Positions 24,737 through 34,941 of a stretch of DNA of 64,000 nt are shown one piece after another. The notes beneath the pieces were generated by a model. The model had not been told where the DNA came from. It ran no database searches and saw nothing but the letters and a program-made list of their open reading frames with translations. Origin of the DNA: Nocardia blacklockiae (GTDB taxonomy: Bacteria > Actinomycetota > Actinomycetes > Mycobacteriales > Mycobacteriaceae); assembly GCF_015477355.1 (NCBI RefSeq), contig NZ_JADLRJ010000005.1, forward strand, positions 62,001 through 126,000, written 5' to 3'. A program made the position numbers and the translations under genes. Position 1 is the first letter of the stretch, and every line of letters starts with the position of its first letter.

Positions 24737-25501
24737 ATGGGGATCAACCGTCACACCGAGACCTCGGGCATCGAGGTCGTCACGATCGACTATCCGCCGG
24801 TCAACGCGCTGCCCACGGCCGGTTGGTTCGCCGTGGCCGATGCCGTCACGGCGGCCGGGCGCGATCCCGAGACCAAGGTGGTCGTGTTGCGCGCGGAGGG
24901 CCGCGGCTTCAACGCGGGCGTGGATATCAAGGAGATCCAGCGCAATCCGGGGCACCAGACCCTCATCGACGCCAATCACGGCTGCTACGCGGCGTTCGGC
25001 GCGGTCTACGAGTGCCAGGTGCCGGTAATCGCGGCGGTGAACGGGTTCTGCCTGGGCGGCGGCATCGGGCTGGTGGGCAACGCGGACGTGATCGTCGCCT
25101 CCGACGACGCCACCTTCGGCCTGCCCGAGGTCGAGCGCGGCGCGCTGGGCGCGGCCACCCATCTGGCGCGGCTGGTGCCCCAGCACATGATGCGGACGCT
25201 GTTCTACACCGCGAGCACCGTCACCGCGCAGCAGCTGCACCACTTCGGCTCCGTGCACAAGGTGGTGCCGCGCGCCGAATTGGATTCGGCGGCACTGGAA
25301 GTCGCCAAGAACATCGCCACCAAGGACGGCCGGGTCATCCGGGCCGCCAAGCGCGCCCTCAACGGCATCGACGTGCAGGACGTGCACCGCAGCTACCGCT
25401 ACGAGCAGGGCTTCACCTTCGAGCTGAACCTGGCGGGGGTGTCCGACGAGATCCGCGCCCGGTTCGACGAGGACCTGGCCGCGAAGCGGGGTGAGAAGTG
25501 A
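24737..25501 (+). CDS. echA20: EchA20, crotonase-fold ring D hydrolase
   Basis: Crotonase of 254 aa. The oxyanion-hole segments are GRGFNAGVDIKE near 60 and GFCLGGGIGLVGNADV near 100, and GLPEVERGALGAATHL keeps the catalytic-region Glu. In M. tuberculosis EchA20 hydrolytically opens the last cyclopentanone (ring D) of the HIP-derived CoA ester. The ATG at 24737 fits the family start. The stop overlaps the GTG of ipdA. First gene of the plus-strand echA20-ipdA-ipdB-ipdC operon. Confidence 0.9.
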   Translation: MGINRHTETSGIEVVTIDYPPVNALPTAGWFAVADAVTAAGRDPETKVVVLRAEGRGFNAGVDIKEIQRNPGHQTLIDANHGCYAAFGAVYECQVPVIAAVNGFCLGGGIGLVGNADVIVASDDATFGLPEVERGALGAATHLARLVPQHMMRTLFYTASTVTAQQLHHFGSVHKVVPRAELDSAALEVAKNIATKDGRVIRAAKRALNGIDVQDVHRSYRYEQGFTFELNLAGVSDEIRARFDEDLAAKRGEK

Positions 25502-26376
25502 TGCGCGACAAGCGGATGAGCCTCGAGGAGGCGGTCGGCGAGCTGCGCAGCGGCATGACGATCGGCCTCGGCGGCTGGGGTTCGCGGCGCAAGCCGCTGG
25601 CCTTCGTGCGCGCGCTGCTGCGCTCCGACGTCACCGATCTGACCGTGATCTCCTACGGCGGACCGGATCTCGGGCTGCTGTGCTCGGCGGGCAAGGTGCG
25701 CAAGGCGTACTACGGCTTCGTCTCGCTGGATTCGGCCCCCTTCTACGATCCGTGGTTCGCCAAGGCCCGCACCGGCGGCGAGATCGTGGTGCGCGAGATG
25801 GACGAGGGCATGGTCAAGTGCGGCTTGCAGGCCGCCGCGGCCCGGCTGCCGTTCCTGCCGATCCGCGCGGGTCTGGGCTCGGACGTCATGAACTTCTGGG
25901 AGGGCGAGCTGCGGACGGTGTCCTCGCCGTATCCCGACGCCGACGGCCGCACCGAGACGCTCGTCGCCATGCCCGCGCTGACCCTGGACGCCGCGTTCGT
26001 CCACCTGGACCTCGGCGACCGGCACGGCAACGCGGCCTACACGGGCGTCGACCCGTACATGGACGACCTGTACTGCCTGGCCGCCGAACGCCGCTACCTC
26101 TCGGTGGACCGCCTGGTGGACACCGAGGAACTGGTGAAAGCCGTTCCGCAGCAGGCGATCATCCTCAACCGGATGATGGTCGACGGCGTGGTGGAGGCGC
26201 CGGGCGGCGCGCACTTCACCTTCGCCGGCGGCTACGGCCGGGACGAGAAGTTCCAGCGGCACTATGTGGAGGCCGCCGGGGACCCCGAGAGCTGGGCCGC
26301 GTTCAAGGCCCGGTACCTGGACGTGTCCGAGGCCGAATACCAGGCCGCGGTCCGCGAATTCGAGGAGCGCCGATGA
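25498..26376 (+). CDS. ipdA: IpdA, alpha subunit of the COCHEA-CoA hydrolase
   Basis: Class I CoA-transferase fold of 292 aa (MMRDKRMSLEEAVGELRSGM from a GTG; the ATG one codon later is equally possible). Glu103 in VREMDEGMVKCG corresponds to the catalytic glutamate of IpdA. The IpdA-IpdB heterotetramer is not a transferase: it hydrolyses the last steroid ring (ring C) of COCHEA-CoA. Overlaps with echA20 and ipdB mean tight co-expression. Confidence 0.92.
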   Translation: MMRDKRMSLEEAVGELRSGMTIGLGGWGSRRKPLAFVRALLRSDVTDLTVISYGGPDLGLLCSAGKVRKAYYGFVSLDSAPFYDPWFAKARTGGEIVVREMDEGMVKCGLQAAAARLPFLPIRAGLGSDVMNFWEGELRTVSSPYPDADGRTETLVAMPALTLDAAFVHLDLGDRHGNAAYTGVDPYMDDLYCLAAERRYLSVDRLVDTEELVKAVPQQAIILNRMMVDGVVEAPGGAHFTFAGGYGRDEKFQRHYVEAAGDPESWAAFKARYLDVSEAEYQAAVREFEERR

Positions 26377-27128
26377 CCGACACCACCACCGCGACCCGCG
26401 CCGAGGTGTGCGTGGTCGCCTGCGCCGAGATCTTCCGCGGTGCGGGCGAGATCATGGCCAGCCCGATGTCGCCCACTCCGACCATCGGGGCGCGCCTGGC
26501 CCGGCTGACCTTCGAACCGGATCTGCTGCTCTCCGACGGCGAGGCGGTACTGCTCGCCGAGACGCCCGCGCTGGGCGCGAAAGCCCCTGCGGAGGGCTGG
26601 ATTCCGTTCGGCAAGGTGTTCGACGTGGTGGCCTCCGGGCGGCGGCACGTCGTCATGGGCGCCAACCAGATCGATCGATACGGCAACCAGAACCTGTCGG
26701 CGTTCGGCGAGCTCCAGCGGCCGAGCCGCCAGATGTTCGGCGTGCGCGGCGCACCCGGCAATACGATCAATCACGCCACCAGCTATTTCGTGCCGCGGCA
26801 CGGCAAGCGGGTGTTCTGCCAGCAGGTCGACATCGTCTGCGGCATCGGCTACGACAAGATCGATCCCGAGAATCCGGCGTTCCGTTTCCATCACCTGCAC
26901 CGGGTGGTGAGCAATCTCGGCGTCTTCGATTTCGGCGGACCGGACCACACGCTGCGGGCGCTGTCGCTGCATCCCGGCGTGACGGCCGACGAGGTCGCCC
27001 AGAACACGTCGTTCGAGGTGGCCGGGCTGGCGGACGCGCAGACCACCCGGTGGCCCACCGAGGAGGAGCTGCGGATCATTCGAACGGTGCTGGACCCCAA
27101 GGGAATTCGAGACAAGGAAGTCCGATGA
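26373..27128 (+). CDS. ipdB: IpdB, beta subunit of the COCHEA-CoA hydrolase
   Basis: Protein of 251 aa with a CoA-transferase beta fold: MASPMSPTPTIGARLARLTF near the start, then GANQIDRYGNQNLSAFG. It forms the ring-C-opening hydrolase with IpdA. It starts at an ATG that overlaps the ipdA stop (ATGA), and its own stop overlaps ipdC in the same way. Confidence 0.92.
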   Translation: MTDTTTATRAEVCVVACAEIFRGAGEIMASPMSPTPTIGARLARLTFEPDLLLSDGEAVLLAETPALGAKAPAEGWIPFGKVFDVVASGRRHVVMGANQIDRYGNQNLSAFGELQRPSRQMFGVRGAPGNTINHATSYFVPRHGKRVFCQQVDIVCGIGYDKIDPENPAFRFHHLHRVVSNLGVFDFGGPDHTLRALSLHPGVTADEVAQNTSFEVAGLADAQTTRWPTEEELRIIRTVLDPKGIRDKEVR

Positions 27129-28213
27129 CCGCACGGATCAGGACCGCGCTCACCGAACTGGTCGGCATCGAGCACCCGGTGGTGCAGACCGGCATGGGCT
27201 GGGTCGCCGGCCCGCGGCTGGTCGCCGCCACCGCCGAGGCGGGCGGGCTGGGCATCCTGGCCTCGGCCACCATGACGTTCGACGAACTCGCGGCCGCGAT
27301 CGCGAAGACCAAGGCGCACACCGCGAAACCGTTCGGCGTGAACATCCGCGCCGACGCCACCGACGCGCCGGAGCGGATCGAACTGCTGATCCGCGAGCAG
27401 GTCCGGGTCGCCTCCTTCGCGCTGGCGCCGAAGAAGGAACTCATCGCGCGGCTGAAAGACGCCGGGGTGGTGGTGATTCCGTCGATCGGCGCGGCCAAGC
27501 ACGCGGTGAAGGTCGCGTCCTGGGGCGCCGACGCGGTGATCGTGCAGGGCGGCGAGGGCGGCGGGCACACCGGCCCGGTCGCCACCACCCTGCTGCTGCC
27601 CTCGGTGCTCGACGCGGTCGACATCCCGGTCGTGGCGGCGGGCGGATTCTTCGACGGCCGCGGGTTGGCCGCGGCGCTGTCCTACGGCGCGGCGGGCGTC
27701 GCGATGGGCACCCGCTTCCTGCTCACCCAGGAGAGCACGGTCCCGGACACGGTGAAGCGCGAGTACCTCCAGCGCGGACTCCAGGACACCGTCGTGTCGC
27801 TCAAGGTGGACGGCATGCCGCACCGGGTGCTGAACACGGAACTGGTGGAGCGGCTGGAACATTCGGGCCGCTGGCGCGGGCTCACGGCGGCGGTGTCGAA
27901 CGCGGCCAAGTTCAAGAGCATGACCGGGATGAAGTGGTCCACGATCGTCCGCGACGGGCTGGCCATGCGAAAGACCAAGGATCTCAGCTGGTCTCAGGTC
28001 GTGATGGCCGCCAACACCCCGATGCTGTTGAAAGCCGGTCTGGTCGAGGGCAACACCCAGGCGGGCGTGCTGGCGGCCGGCCAGGTCACCGGCATCATCG
28101 AGGATCTGCCGACGGTGCGGGAACTAGTCGATCGCATCGTCGGCGACGCCGCGGCGCGGATCGACGCGCTCGCCGCCCTGCGCGACGGGGCGAACGCGGC
28201 TCCCAGTTCGTAG
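27125..28213 (+). CDS. ipdC: IpdC, NPD-type flavin oxidoreductase of HIP degradation
   Basis: FMN enzyme of 362 aa of the nitronate-monooxygenase/enoyl-reductase-like TIM-barrel family. The phosphate-binding motifs VQGGEGGGHTGP at about 140-151 and VVAAGGFFDGRGL near 165 are clear. IpdC acts before ring opening on the HIP-CoA-derived unsaturated ester. Last gene of the echA20-ipdABC operon. No hairpin is visible in the 24 nt before the convergent SDR gene. Confidence 0.9.
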   Translation: MTARIRTALTELVGIEHPVVQTGMGWVAGPRLVAATAEAGGLGILASATMTFDELAAAIAKTKAHTAKPFGVNIRADATDAPERIELLIREQVRVASFALAPKKELIARLKDAGVVVIPSIGAAKHAVKVASWGADAVIVQGGEGGGHTGPVATTLLLPSVLDAVDIPVVAAGGFFDGRGLAAALSYGAAGVAMGTRFLLTQESTVPDTVKREYLQRGLQDTVVSLKVDGMPHRVLNTELVERLEHSGRWRGLTAAVSNAAKFKSMTGMKWSTIVRDGLAMRKTKDLSWSQVVMAANTPMLLKAGLVEGNTQAGVLAAGQVTGIIEDLPTVRELVDRIVGDAAARIDALAALRDGANAAPSS

Positions 28214-28237
28214 ACCCGCCCCGCCCCACCGACCCGA

Positions 28238-28993
<756 letters not shown>

Positions 28994-29079
28994 GGCATCG
29001 AGGGTCACACCCGGCGCGGGCGCCAGGGAGGACCAGGTTGTACCACCCACGCGCGGCGGCCGCGGCGGAGACTGGACCC

Positions 29080-29925
29080 ATGGCGGATCGAAGCGAACTC
29101 GCGGCCTTCCTGCGCACCCGGCGAGCCCGACTGCAACCGGCCGACGTAGGGCTGCCGGACGGGCTCAACCGGCGCACCGCGGGGCTGCGGCGGCAGGAGG
29201 TGGCGCAGCTGGCCGGGCTGTCGGTCGACTACTACATCCGGCTCGAACAGGCGCGCGGGTCGAATCCGTCCCGGCAGGTGCTCGCCGCGCTGGCGCGGGC
29301 GCTGATGCTGTCCGCGGACGAACGGGAGTACCTGTTCCGCACCGCGGGCGAGAATCCGCCGCCGGTCGCCGGGCCGAATCGCGTCGTCCCGCAGTCGGTG
29401 CGCGTCATCCTCGACAACCTCTCGGCCACACCGGCTTACGTCGTGGACGCGGCATACGAGATCCTGGCCTGGAACGCGGCGGCCGTGCCGTTCCTCGGCG
29501 ATCTCGACGCGCGGCCCGGCCGGGACCGCAACATGATCCGCTGGATCTTCGGGCAGCCCGACGACGACCCGCACTGGGACGACGAGTCCGCCGCCGCCTT
29601 CGCCCGCATCACCGTCGCGGACCTGCGTGCCGCCTACGCCCGCTACCCGGGCAATCCCGCACTCGCCGAACTCGTCACCGAATTGCTCGGCACCTCACCG
29701 CGTTTCGCCCGGATGTGGTCCGACCACGAGGTCGAGGTCCGCCGCGGCCACCGCAAGACCGTGCGCCACCCACAGTTCGGCCCACTGGAATTCGAATGCC
29801 AGCTCATGCACATCTCCGACACCGACCAGCGCATGATCCTCTACTGCGCCACCCCGGGCTCCCCCACCGCAGCCGTCTTCCGCACCCTCGCCAACCCGAC
29901 CGTTCCGTCCTCTCCCCTGAAGTAG
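29080..29925 (+). CDS. MmyB-type XRE transcriptional regulator
   Basis: Regulator of 281 aa. A helix-turn-helix lies at about 30-65 (GLRRQEVAQLAGLSVDYYIR then LEQARGSNPS), followed by the MmyB ligand-binding, PAS-like domain (AYVVDAAYEILAWNAAAVPF; MSTERISK-type repeats absent). Members often regulate a divergent oxidoreductase and may bind fatty acids. It most likely controls the SDR gene at 28238. The start is the ATG at 29080 at the head of the conserved ELAAFLRTRR. Confidence 0.85.
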   Translation: MADRSELAAFLRTRRARLQPADVGLPDGLNRRTAGLRRQEVAQLAGLSVDYYIRLEQARGSNPSRQVLAALARALMLSADEREYLFRTAGENPPPVAGPNRVVPQSVRVILDNLSATPAYVVDAAYEILAWNAAAVPFLGDLDARPGRDRNMIRWIFGQPDDDPHWDDESAAAFARITVADLRAAYARYPGNPALAELVTELLGTSPRFARMWSDHEVEVRRGHRKTVRHPQFGPLEFECQLMHISDTDQRMILYCATPGSPTAAVFRTLANPTVPSSPLK

Positions 29926-30464
29926 CCGCGAGGTCCGCGACCACCCGAGGTCATGCGCCGACGGCTCGGTTCAGATACCGCCCACGTGGCACCGGGCCGA
30001 ACGGCAGGCACCACACGCCCGGGTCGGGGCTCTGCGAACCGGTCAGAACACATTCTGAAAAGTTTGATCGTCGGACCCAACGGATCGCCGTCTTGACGAA
30101 AGTGCGGACGCGGAGCCCCCGGGCTCGCAGGAGCCCCGCCACAACTCCGAAAACGATAAATCCCAGTCGAACAACCTTGCGCATACGCACTTTTCACGAA
30201 ATCTGGCTCTACAAAATAGCAGGATCACAATACGATGTCCCCAATCATGATGGCCCGTGATGCAGTCGCCTCATCCACGACCGTCCGCATAGGACAGTTC
30301 TGGCAGTCGAGCTGACCGGCAAGCATGGCCTGCAATTTGGCTACCGAGTTCTGGCACTTGACATATCGGCTTGCTTCAGCGGATCGCTGCACGCAGCATG
30401 AACGAGAAGCCAGGCGGCAGCGCATGTTTCAGAGTCCGAGAACGAAGGATTGAAGGGGAAGCGG
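29926..30464. other. Gene-poor stretch of 539 nt
   Basis: Base composition falls here, with AT-rich runs near 30200-30260, in contrast to the surrounding genes. There is one clear inverted repeat, TCAGAA-CACA-TTCTGA at 30043-30058. A minus-strand frame of up to 79 codons (29951-30190, MRMRKVVRLGFIVFGVVAGL at its start) and a Cys-containing one of 66 codons (30225-30425) are open but lack convincing ribosome sites. I do not call them. It may be decayed foreign DNA. Confidence 0.5.
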
Positions 30465-30893
30465 ATGGGGGTGACATCGGCTGCCATGGCTGCGGTGGCG
30501 GCGATACTTCGTATCTACGAGGGAATACGGATGCTCGCTCTCGCCGATCCGGCCCCGGCCGAGTTCGCGACCTTGCATGAGCGCGTCCGTATCGAATACC
30601 TGTCGGATTGGGAGACAGCGCTCGCTGCGATCTGGCTGCACGGATCGGCAGAGGTGGTCGAGGCCGCCGTCGCTGTGGACCGCACCGCGACCGACTTGTT
30701 CACCAAGGCAGTGCATCATCAGATTCGAGACTGGGAACAGTTCGAGCGAGAACGCCTTCCGCTACGACACTCGTTCGAGCGGTTCTTGCAGGCGGCGCGA
30801 CACGAACTGCGCCTGCCGGAGGTCGGGGCCAGCTTTTTCTGGGACACCGACCCGAATCGCAAGCAAGCCGACGCGGCTACCCCGCGCACATAG
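30465..30893 (+). CDS. Hypothetical protein, 142 aa
   Basis: Soluble, mainly helical protein beginning MGVTSAAMAAVAAILRIYEG and ending DTDPNRKQADAATPRT. The middle reads AAIWLHGSAEVVEAAVAVDR. No known motif is seen. AAGGGGA five bases before the ATG supports translation. Base use is slightly less GC-biased than in the sterol genes, and it stands alone between the gene-poor stretch and the hydrolase, so it may be foreign. Confidence 0.55.
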   Translation: MGVTSAAMAAVAAILRIYEGIRMLALADPAPAEFATLHERVRIEYLSDWETALAAIWLHGSAEVVEAAVAVDRTATDLFTKAVHHQIRDWEQFERERLPLRHSFERFLQAARHELRLPEVGASFFWDTDPNRKQADAATPRT

Positions 30894-30924
30894 CCGTGGC
30901 TAGGTTGTCCGGACGGTGCTGTAG

Positions 30925-32700
30925 TCAGCCGAGGGGGAGGTCGAGATAGGACTCGGTATCTGTGGGGGAGCTGATGGTGGTGGTACTGAGGCTGTCGGTT
31001 CGGACGAACGAATAGAGCGGGTCGCGGCTGTTGAGGACCAGGGCCAGGCGGTGGCCGTCCGAGACGTCGTAGCAGGCGGCCTGGAGTTGCCATTCGATGG
31101 TGCGATTGTCGTCGGGGGCGAGGTCGGCGAGGGTGTACGGCTCGTGGGTGATGAGGCGGGCGGTGTTGTCGGGGGCCACGTCGAACAGGTAGGCGACCAG
31201 GGTGGCCTCGTTCGCGGTGCTGCGCACGGTCAGTCGCAGTCGGGGCGCGCCGCGCAGCCCGCGGCCGCCGGCGAGCGGTTCGGTCAGCCAGATCAGCAGG
31301 CGGTCCCGCTCGAACTCGTCGAGGCGGTAGGGCTTGGGGTTGCCGTACCACTCCTGCTGCCCGGTCGACAGGAGCACCGGGTCTGCGGCCGTGGCCGCGG
31401 TGAGGCCGCCGGCCAGGAAGTCGCGCGTCCACCCGATGCTTTGCGTCGAGCCCAATTCCCCGTCGCCCGTGGCGTTTCCGAGATATCGACGTTCGGTTCT
31501 GAGCGTCACGTCAGCCCAGGACTTGTGCGACTCTCGGCGGGCGGGCACGGTGATCCGGTCCCGCTCGCCGGAGACGGGCTGGGTCCGGTAGGTGAACATG
31601 ATCTGATTGCTCACCTCGTCCGGATAGGCCGCCTGCCCGCCCCGCAGGTGGACCCGCAACCAGTCACGCGCCTCCCGCATCGGCGTCAGCAGGCCCGGGA
31701 AAGCTGTTCCGGTCGGCACGCCGACGAGGCCGGCGCCCTCGGGAGCACCGTGGTCGCCGATCCACATGTTCAGGCGTTTCGGCACCGTCAACTGGGTGAA
31801 GGTGTGGAGCAGCTCGTTGACCGGGAACAGGGTTTCGTGCCAGGTGTTCGACATGAATGTCGGGATACCGCGCGCGTTGGTGATGTCGATGTACGTCTCC
31901 GGGGAGCGTTCGGTACCCCAGGCGACGACTTCGTCCATGTTTCTGTTCTGTTCGAAATCGTCGAGGATCCGGCGAGTTTCGGCGTCGAACTTCTCCTCCC
32001 GGGTACCGCCGGTGAAGCCGACGAGTCCCCGCATGGCGGCCAGATGCCGGGTGCCGTTGGCATACAGGCTGGTGGCCAGGTTTCCCCAGGTACTCAGCGC
32101 CACGACCGCCGCCACCCGGTCCGCCGGATCGTGCGCGGCGACCAGCTGGCCGATCCCCGACCCGTAGGACTCTCCGAGTATGCCGATCGTGCTGGGCCCG
32201 AACTCCTCCGCGTAATCCAGCACCGTCGAGCCGTCGGCCCAGTCGTTCGGGCCACCGACATCGATATAGCCTTCCGACGTGGACGGCAGGTCCGGGTCAC
32301 CGAGACCGCGCGGTGTGTAGGCCATGACGTGGTAGCCGTCCGCGGCCAAGGTGAGATAGGTCCAGAGGAACGGCAACCAGCCGTAGGGGCTCCACCCGGC
32401 CGGCACCACGACCAGCGGACACGGGGTCGACGTGTTCAGCTTGACGATGAACGCGGACAGGCGCACGCCGTCATGAGCGGTGAAACGTGGAAAATCTATT
32501 GTGGCGGTGGCCCTTACATCGTTCACCGCCTGTTGTAGTTCTGCGGGCAGCACACCGTCCGCGGCGCCCTGCAGCGTGGCCAGCAGCGCCCGCGACACGC
32601 TGAGCACGGCCGGGCTGAAAGTCAGCCCGCCCGCCCAAACACCATTGACCTCGATGTCGTGAAGAGTCTCGTCGGTCACCGTGACGACAGGATCGGTCAT
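30925..32700 (-). CDS. CocE/NonD-family (X-Pro dipeptidyl-peptidase-like) hydrolase
   Basis: Alpha/beta hydrolase of 591 aa. The nucleophile elbow GESYGSGIG is near residue 177. After the catalytic domain comes the typical C-terminal jelly-roll (LRLTVRSTANEATLVAYLFD and RLALVLNSRDPLYSF). No signal peptide is present. The family includes cocaine esterase, acyl-peptide hydrolases and cephalosporin esterases, so the substrate is open. It lies between sterol blocks with no KstR or KstR2 site and is likely a passenger gene. Confidence 0.83.
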   Translation of the reverse strand: MTDPVVTVTDETLHDIEVNGVWAGGLTFSPAVLSVSRALLATLQGAADGVLPAELQQAVNDVRATATIDFPRFTAHDGVRLSAFIVKLNTSTPCPLVVVPAGWSPYGWLPFLWTYLTLAADGYHVMAYTPRGLGDPDLPSTSEGYIDVGGPNDWADGSTVLDYAEEFGPSTIGILGESYGSGIGQLVAAHDPADRVAAVVALSTWGNLATSLYANGTRHLAAMRGLVGFTGGTREEKFDAETRRILDDFEQNRNMDEVVAWGTERSPETYIDITNARGIPTFMSNTWHETLFPVNELLHTFTQLTVPKRLNMWIGDHGAPEGAGLVGVPTGTAFPGLLTPMREARDWLRVHLRGGQAAYPDEVSNQIMFTYRTQPVSGERDRITVPARRESHKSWADVTLRTERRYLGNATGDGELGSTQSIGWTRDFLAGGLTAATAADPVLLSTGQQEWYGNPKPYRLDEFERDRLLIWLTEPLAGGRGLRGAPRLRLTVRSTANEATLVAYLFDVAPDNTARLITHEPYTLADLAPDDNRTIEWQLQAACYDVSDGHRLALVLNSRDPLYSFVRTDSLSTTTISSPTDTESYLDLPLG

Positions 32701-32896
32701 TGTTCGCGCACCCCAATTCCGTTCATGTGGTCATGAATCAAGCATCGCGAAAACCATTGTCGGAGAAAGGATCCGGCACATATCCAGGGTAGAACTCCGG
32801 CACCCTTCCCGACCCGTAACCCCTATACGAATCGAGGCCGGATATTCCGACACGCTATCGGCGCGCGCTGGATATCGCGACGGGCAGAGGAGCGGT

Positions 32897-34912
32897 CTAC
32901 CTCGAGTCCTGACGGGTGATCCGGACCCGGTTGTCGTGGAATACCGCGCCGCCGCCGAAGTCGGAGTCGCGTTCCTCGATGGTGGCGTTGGGGGTGGGGC
33001 CGCCGGTCAGTTTGCGCCAGCGGCCCTTCGAGGTGGCGGCGACGCCGGGGCGGACTCGGTCGGAGACCTCGGCGACGGCTTCGAAGGAGCCTCGGTCGTT
33101 CGAGACGAGTACCGGTGTGCCGTCGGCGATGTCGCGGGACGCGGCGTCGTCGGGGTGCAGGGTGACGCGGGGTTCGCCTGCGCGGCGGGCCAATTCGGGG
33201 TTGTTGGCGAAGGTGGTGTTGAGGAAGTAGTGCGAGGCGGCGGAGATGAGGACCAGTCCGTCCCCGGGGTCCGCGGGCGACGTGTGGTCGAGCAGCAAGT
33301 CGCGGCCGACCAGTTCCGCGGGCGGCGTGTAACCCGGCAGCGGATCGTGCCCGGCCATTTCCGCCCGCGCGGAACGGAAGTTCAGCTTGTCCGCGGGCAC
33401 CGGGCCGGGCTCGACGCGCAGGAAGCCGTCGGAGCGCAGGCGCTCGATGTCGAAGTCCTTCAGCAGTTGCCGGGCCAGGTCCTCGTCGGAGTCGTAGAGC
33501 GAGGGTTCGGTCAGGTTCATGCGGCGGGCCAGGCGCCGGAACGTCTCGGTGGTGGACAGGCATTCGCCTGGCGGGTCGACCGCCGGCTCGTTCCACACCA
33601 GGTACATGTTCCCGTAGGCGGCCAGCACGTCGAGGTGTTCGGGCTGCATGGTGGCGGGCAGCACGATATCGGCGTAGTCCACGGTGTCGGTCGGAAAGTG
33701 TTCCAGCACAACGGTGAACAGATCTTCGCGCGCGAGTCCCTCGATCACCCGGTTCTGGTCCGGATTGGAGCCGACCGGATTGGCGGCGATCACGAACAGC
33801 GCCTTGACCGGCGGATCGGCGGTCGCCAGCAGACCCTCGCCGATGCGGGTCTGCGACAGCATGCGCACCGGATTCGGCAGCAGATCGAACCGCACCAGCT
33901 CCGGCACGTTCAACTTGAAGTGCCCGGTCGTCGAATAGTGCAGTCCCCCACCGGGAATCGCCCAGTCGCCGGTGACGCCCGGCAGGCAGGCCAGCGTGCG
34001 CAGGGCCATGCCGCCGCCCGCGTGCCGCTGGATGCCCTGCGAGGCGCGGATGGCCGTCGGGCGGGTGCGGGCGATCCGTTCGCCGAGCGCCACGATCCGC
34101 TCCTGCGGGAGGCCGGTGATGGCGGCGACCCGCTCCGGAGTGAATTCCTCGATGCGCGACCGGAATTCGTCCCAGCCGACGGTGTGATCGGCCAAGAAGG
34201 CGTCGTCCTGCGCACCCAGCGAGACGATGACGTGCATCAGGCCGAGGGCCAGCGCGGCGTCGGTGCCGGGCAGCGGCGCGAGATGCTCGTCGCAGCGTTC
34301 GGCGGTGCGGCTGCGCACCGGATCTATCGCCACCGTGTGAGCGCCGCTGTCCTGGATGAACTTCCACACGTGGTGCCCGGAGGTGAGCGGATTGGTGCCC
34401 CACAGCAGGATCAGATTCGACTTCGCGAAATCCTCCGGGTCCATGCCGCCCGAGGTGCCGAGCGTGTACTTCATCCCCAGCGTGCCCGAGATCGAGCAGA
34501 TCGTGGGATCGTGCAGCGACGAGCCCAGCACGTTGAAGAACCGCCGCCCCGAGAAGCCTTCCAGCCCTTGGATATAGCCGAGGCTGCCGGTGCCGTGGAA
34601 CGGCCAGATCGCCTCGCCGCCGTACTCGTCGACGATCCCGCGCAGCCGCGTGGCGATCTCGTCGAGCGCCTCGTCCCAGCCGATCCGCTCGAAGCGCCCC
34701 TCGCCCTTGCGGCCGACGCGCCGCAGCGGATGGGTGATCCGGTCGGGCGCGTGCAGCTGCTCGAGGTACCGGTTCACCTTCACGCACAGCGCGCCGCGGG
34801 TGACCGGATGCTCCTTGTTGCCCCGCAGCCCGACGGCCTTGCCGTCCTCGACGGTCACCACCCAGGAGCACCCGTCCGGGCAGTCGAGCGGGCATGCGCC
34901 GAGTACCTTCAC
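32897..34912 (-). CDS. Molybdopterin-dependent oxidoreductase with one 4Fe-4S cluster, in the kstR2-fadA6 operon
   Basis: Protein of 671 aa. Cys7, Cys11, Cys15 and Cys43 give the N-terminal 4Fe-4S motif of formate-dehydrogenase/BisC-type enzymes. LLWGTNPLTSGHHVWKF and the C-terminal GDGLVLISAASHYFLNTTFA segment are Mo-bis-MGD-binding parts. It starts with GTG at 34912, 29 nt after the fadA6 stop on the same strand, so it is probably the last gene of the kstR2-fadA6 transcript. M. tuberculosis has no such enzyme at this place. The substrate is unknown; a redox step on a HIP intermediate is only an inference. Confidence 0.82.
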   Translation of the reverse strand: MKVLGACPLDCPDGCSWVVTVEDGKAVGLRGNKEHPVTRGALCVKVNRYLEQLHAPDRITHPLRRVGRKGEGRFERIGWDEALDEIATRLRGIVDEYGGEAIWPFHGTGSLGYIQGLEGFSGRRFFNVLGSSLHDPTICSISGTLGMKYTLGTSGGMDPEDFAKSNLILLWGTNPLTSGHHVWKFIQDSGAHTVAIDPVRSRTAERCDEHLAPLPGTDAALALGLMHVIVSLGAQDDAFLADHTVGWDEFRSRIEEFTPERVAAITGLPQERIVALGERIARTRPTAIRASQGIQRHAGGGMALRTLACLPGVTGDWAIPGGGLHYSTTGHFKLNVPELVRFDLLPNPVRMLSQTRIGEGLLATADPPVKALFVIAANPVGSNPDQNRVIEGLAREDLFTVVLEHFPTDTVDYADIVLPATMQPEHLDVLAAYGNMYLVWNEPAVDPPGECLSTTETFRRLARRMNLTEPSLYDSDEDLARQLLKDFDIERLRSDGFLRVEPGPVPADKLNFRSARAEMAGHDPLPGYTPPAELVGRDLLLDHTSPADPGDGLVLISAASHYFLNTTFANNPELARRAGEPRVTLHPDDAASRDIADGTPVLVSNDRGSFEAVAEVSDRVRPGVAATSKGRWRKLTGGPTPNATIEERDSDFGGGAVFHDNRVRITRQDSR

Positions 34913-34941
34913 CCGACCGATGGTAGGGGCTTACCCGCGGC

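Noticed and set aside
22951-24747. Single 598-residue reading across both SDR genes
   Set aside because: Only the last about 305 residues are SDR-like. The front part is an out-of-frame reading of the Rv3549c-like SDR, and the KstR2 box would be inside.
25491-27128. Single 545-residue reading across ipdA and ipdB
   Set aside because: Its first half is ipdA in the wrong frame. Two coupled subunits with ATGA overlap fit IpdAB.
30043-30058. TCAGAA-CACA-TTCTGA as a KstR-type box
   Set aside because: It lacks the AACnnGTT core and there is no sterol gene next to it.
29951-30190. 79-codon minus-strand frame with a hydrophobic start
   Set aside because: The ribosome site is weak and no continuing fold is visible. 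Kept only as a note in the gap description.
30225-30425. 66-codon minus-strand frame with several Cys
   Set aside because: There is no ribosome site and no recognisable motif spacing.
32823-34895. 690-codon minus-strand frame overlapping the molybdopterin oxidoreductase
   Set aside because: It is an Arg-rich shadow. The other frame carries the Fe-S cysteines and cofactor motifs.
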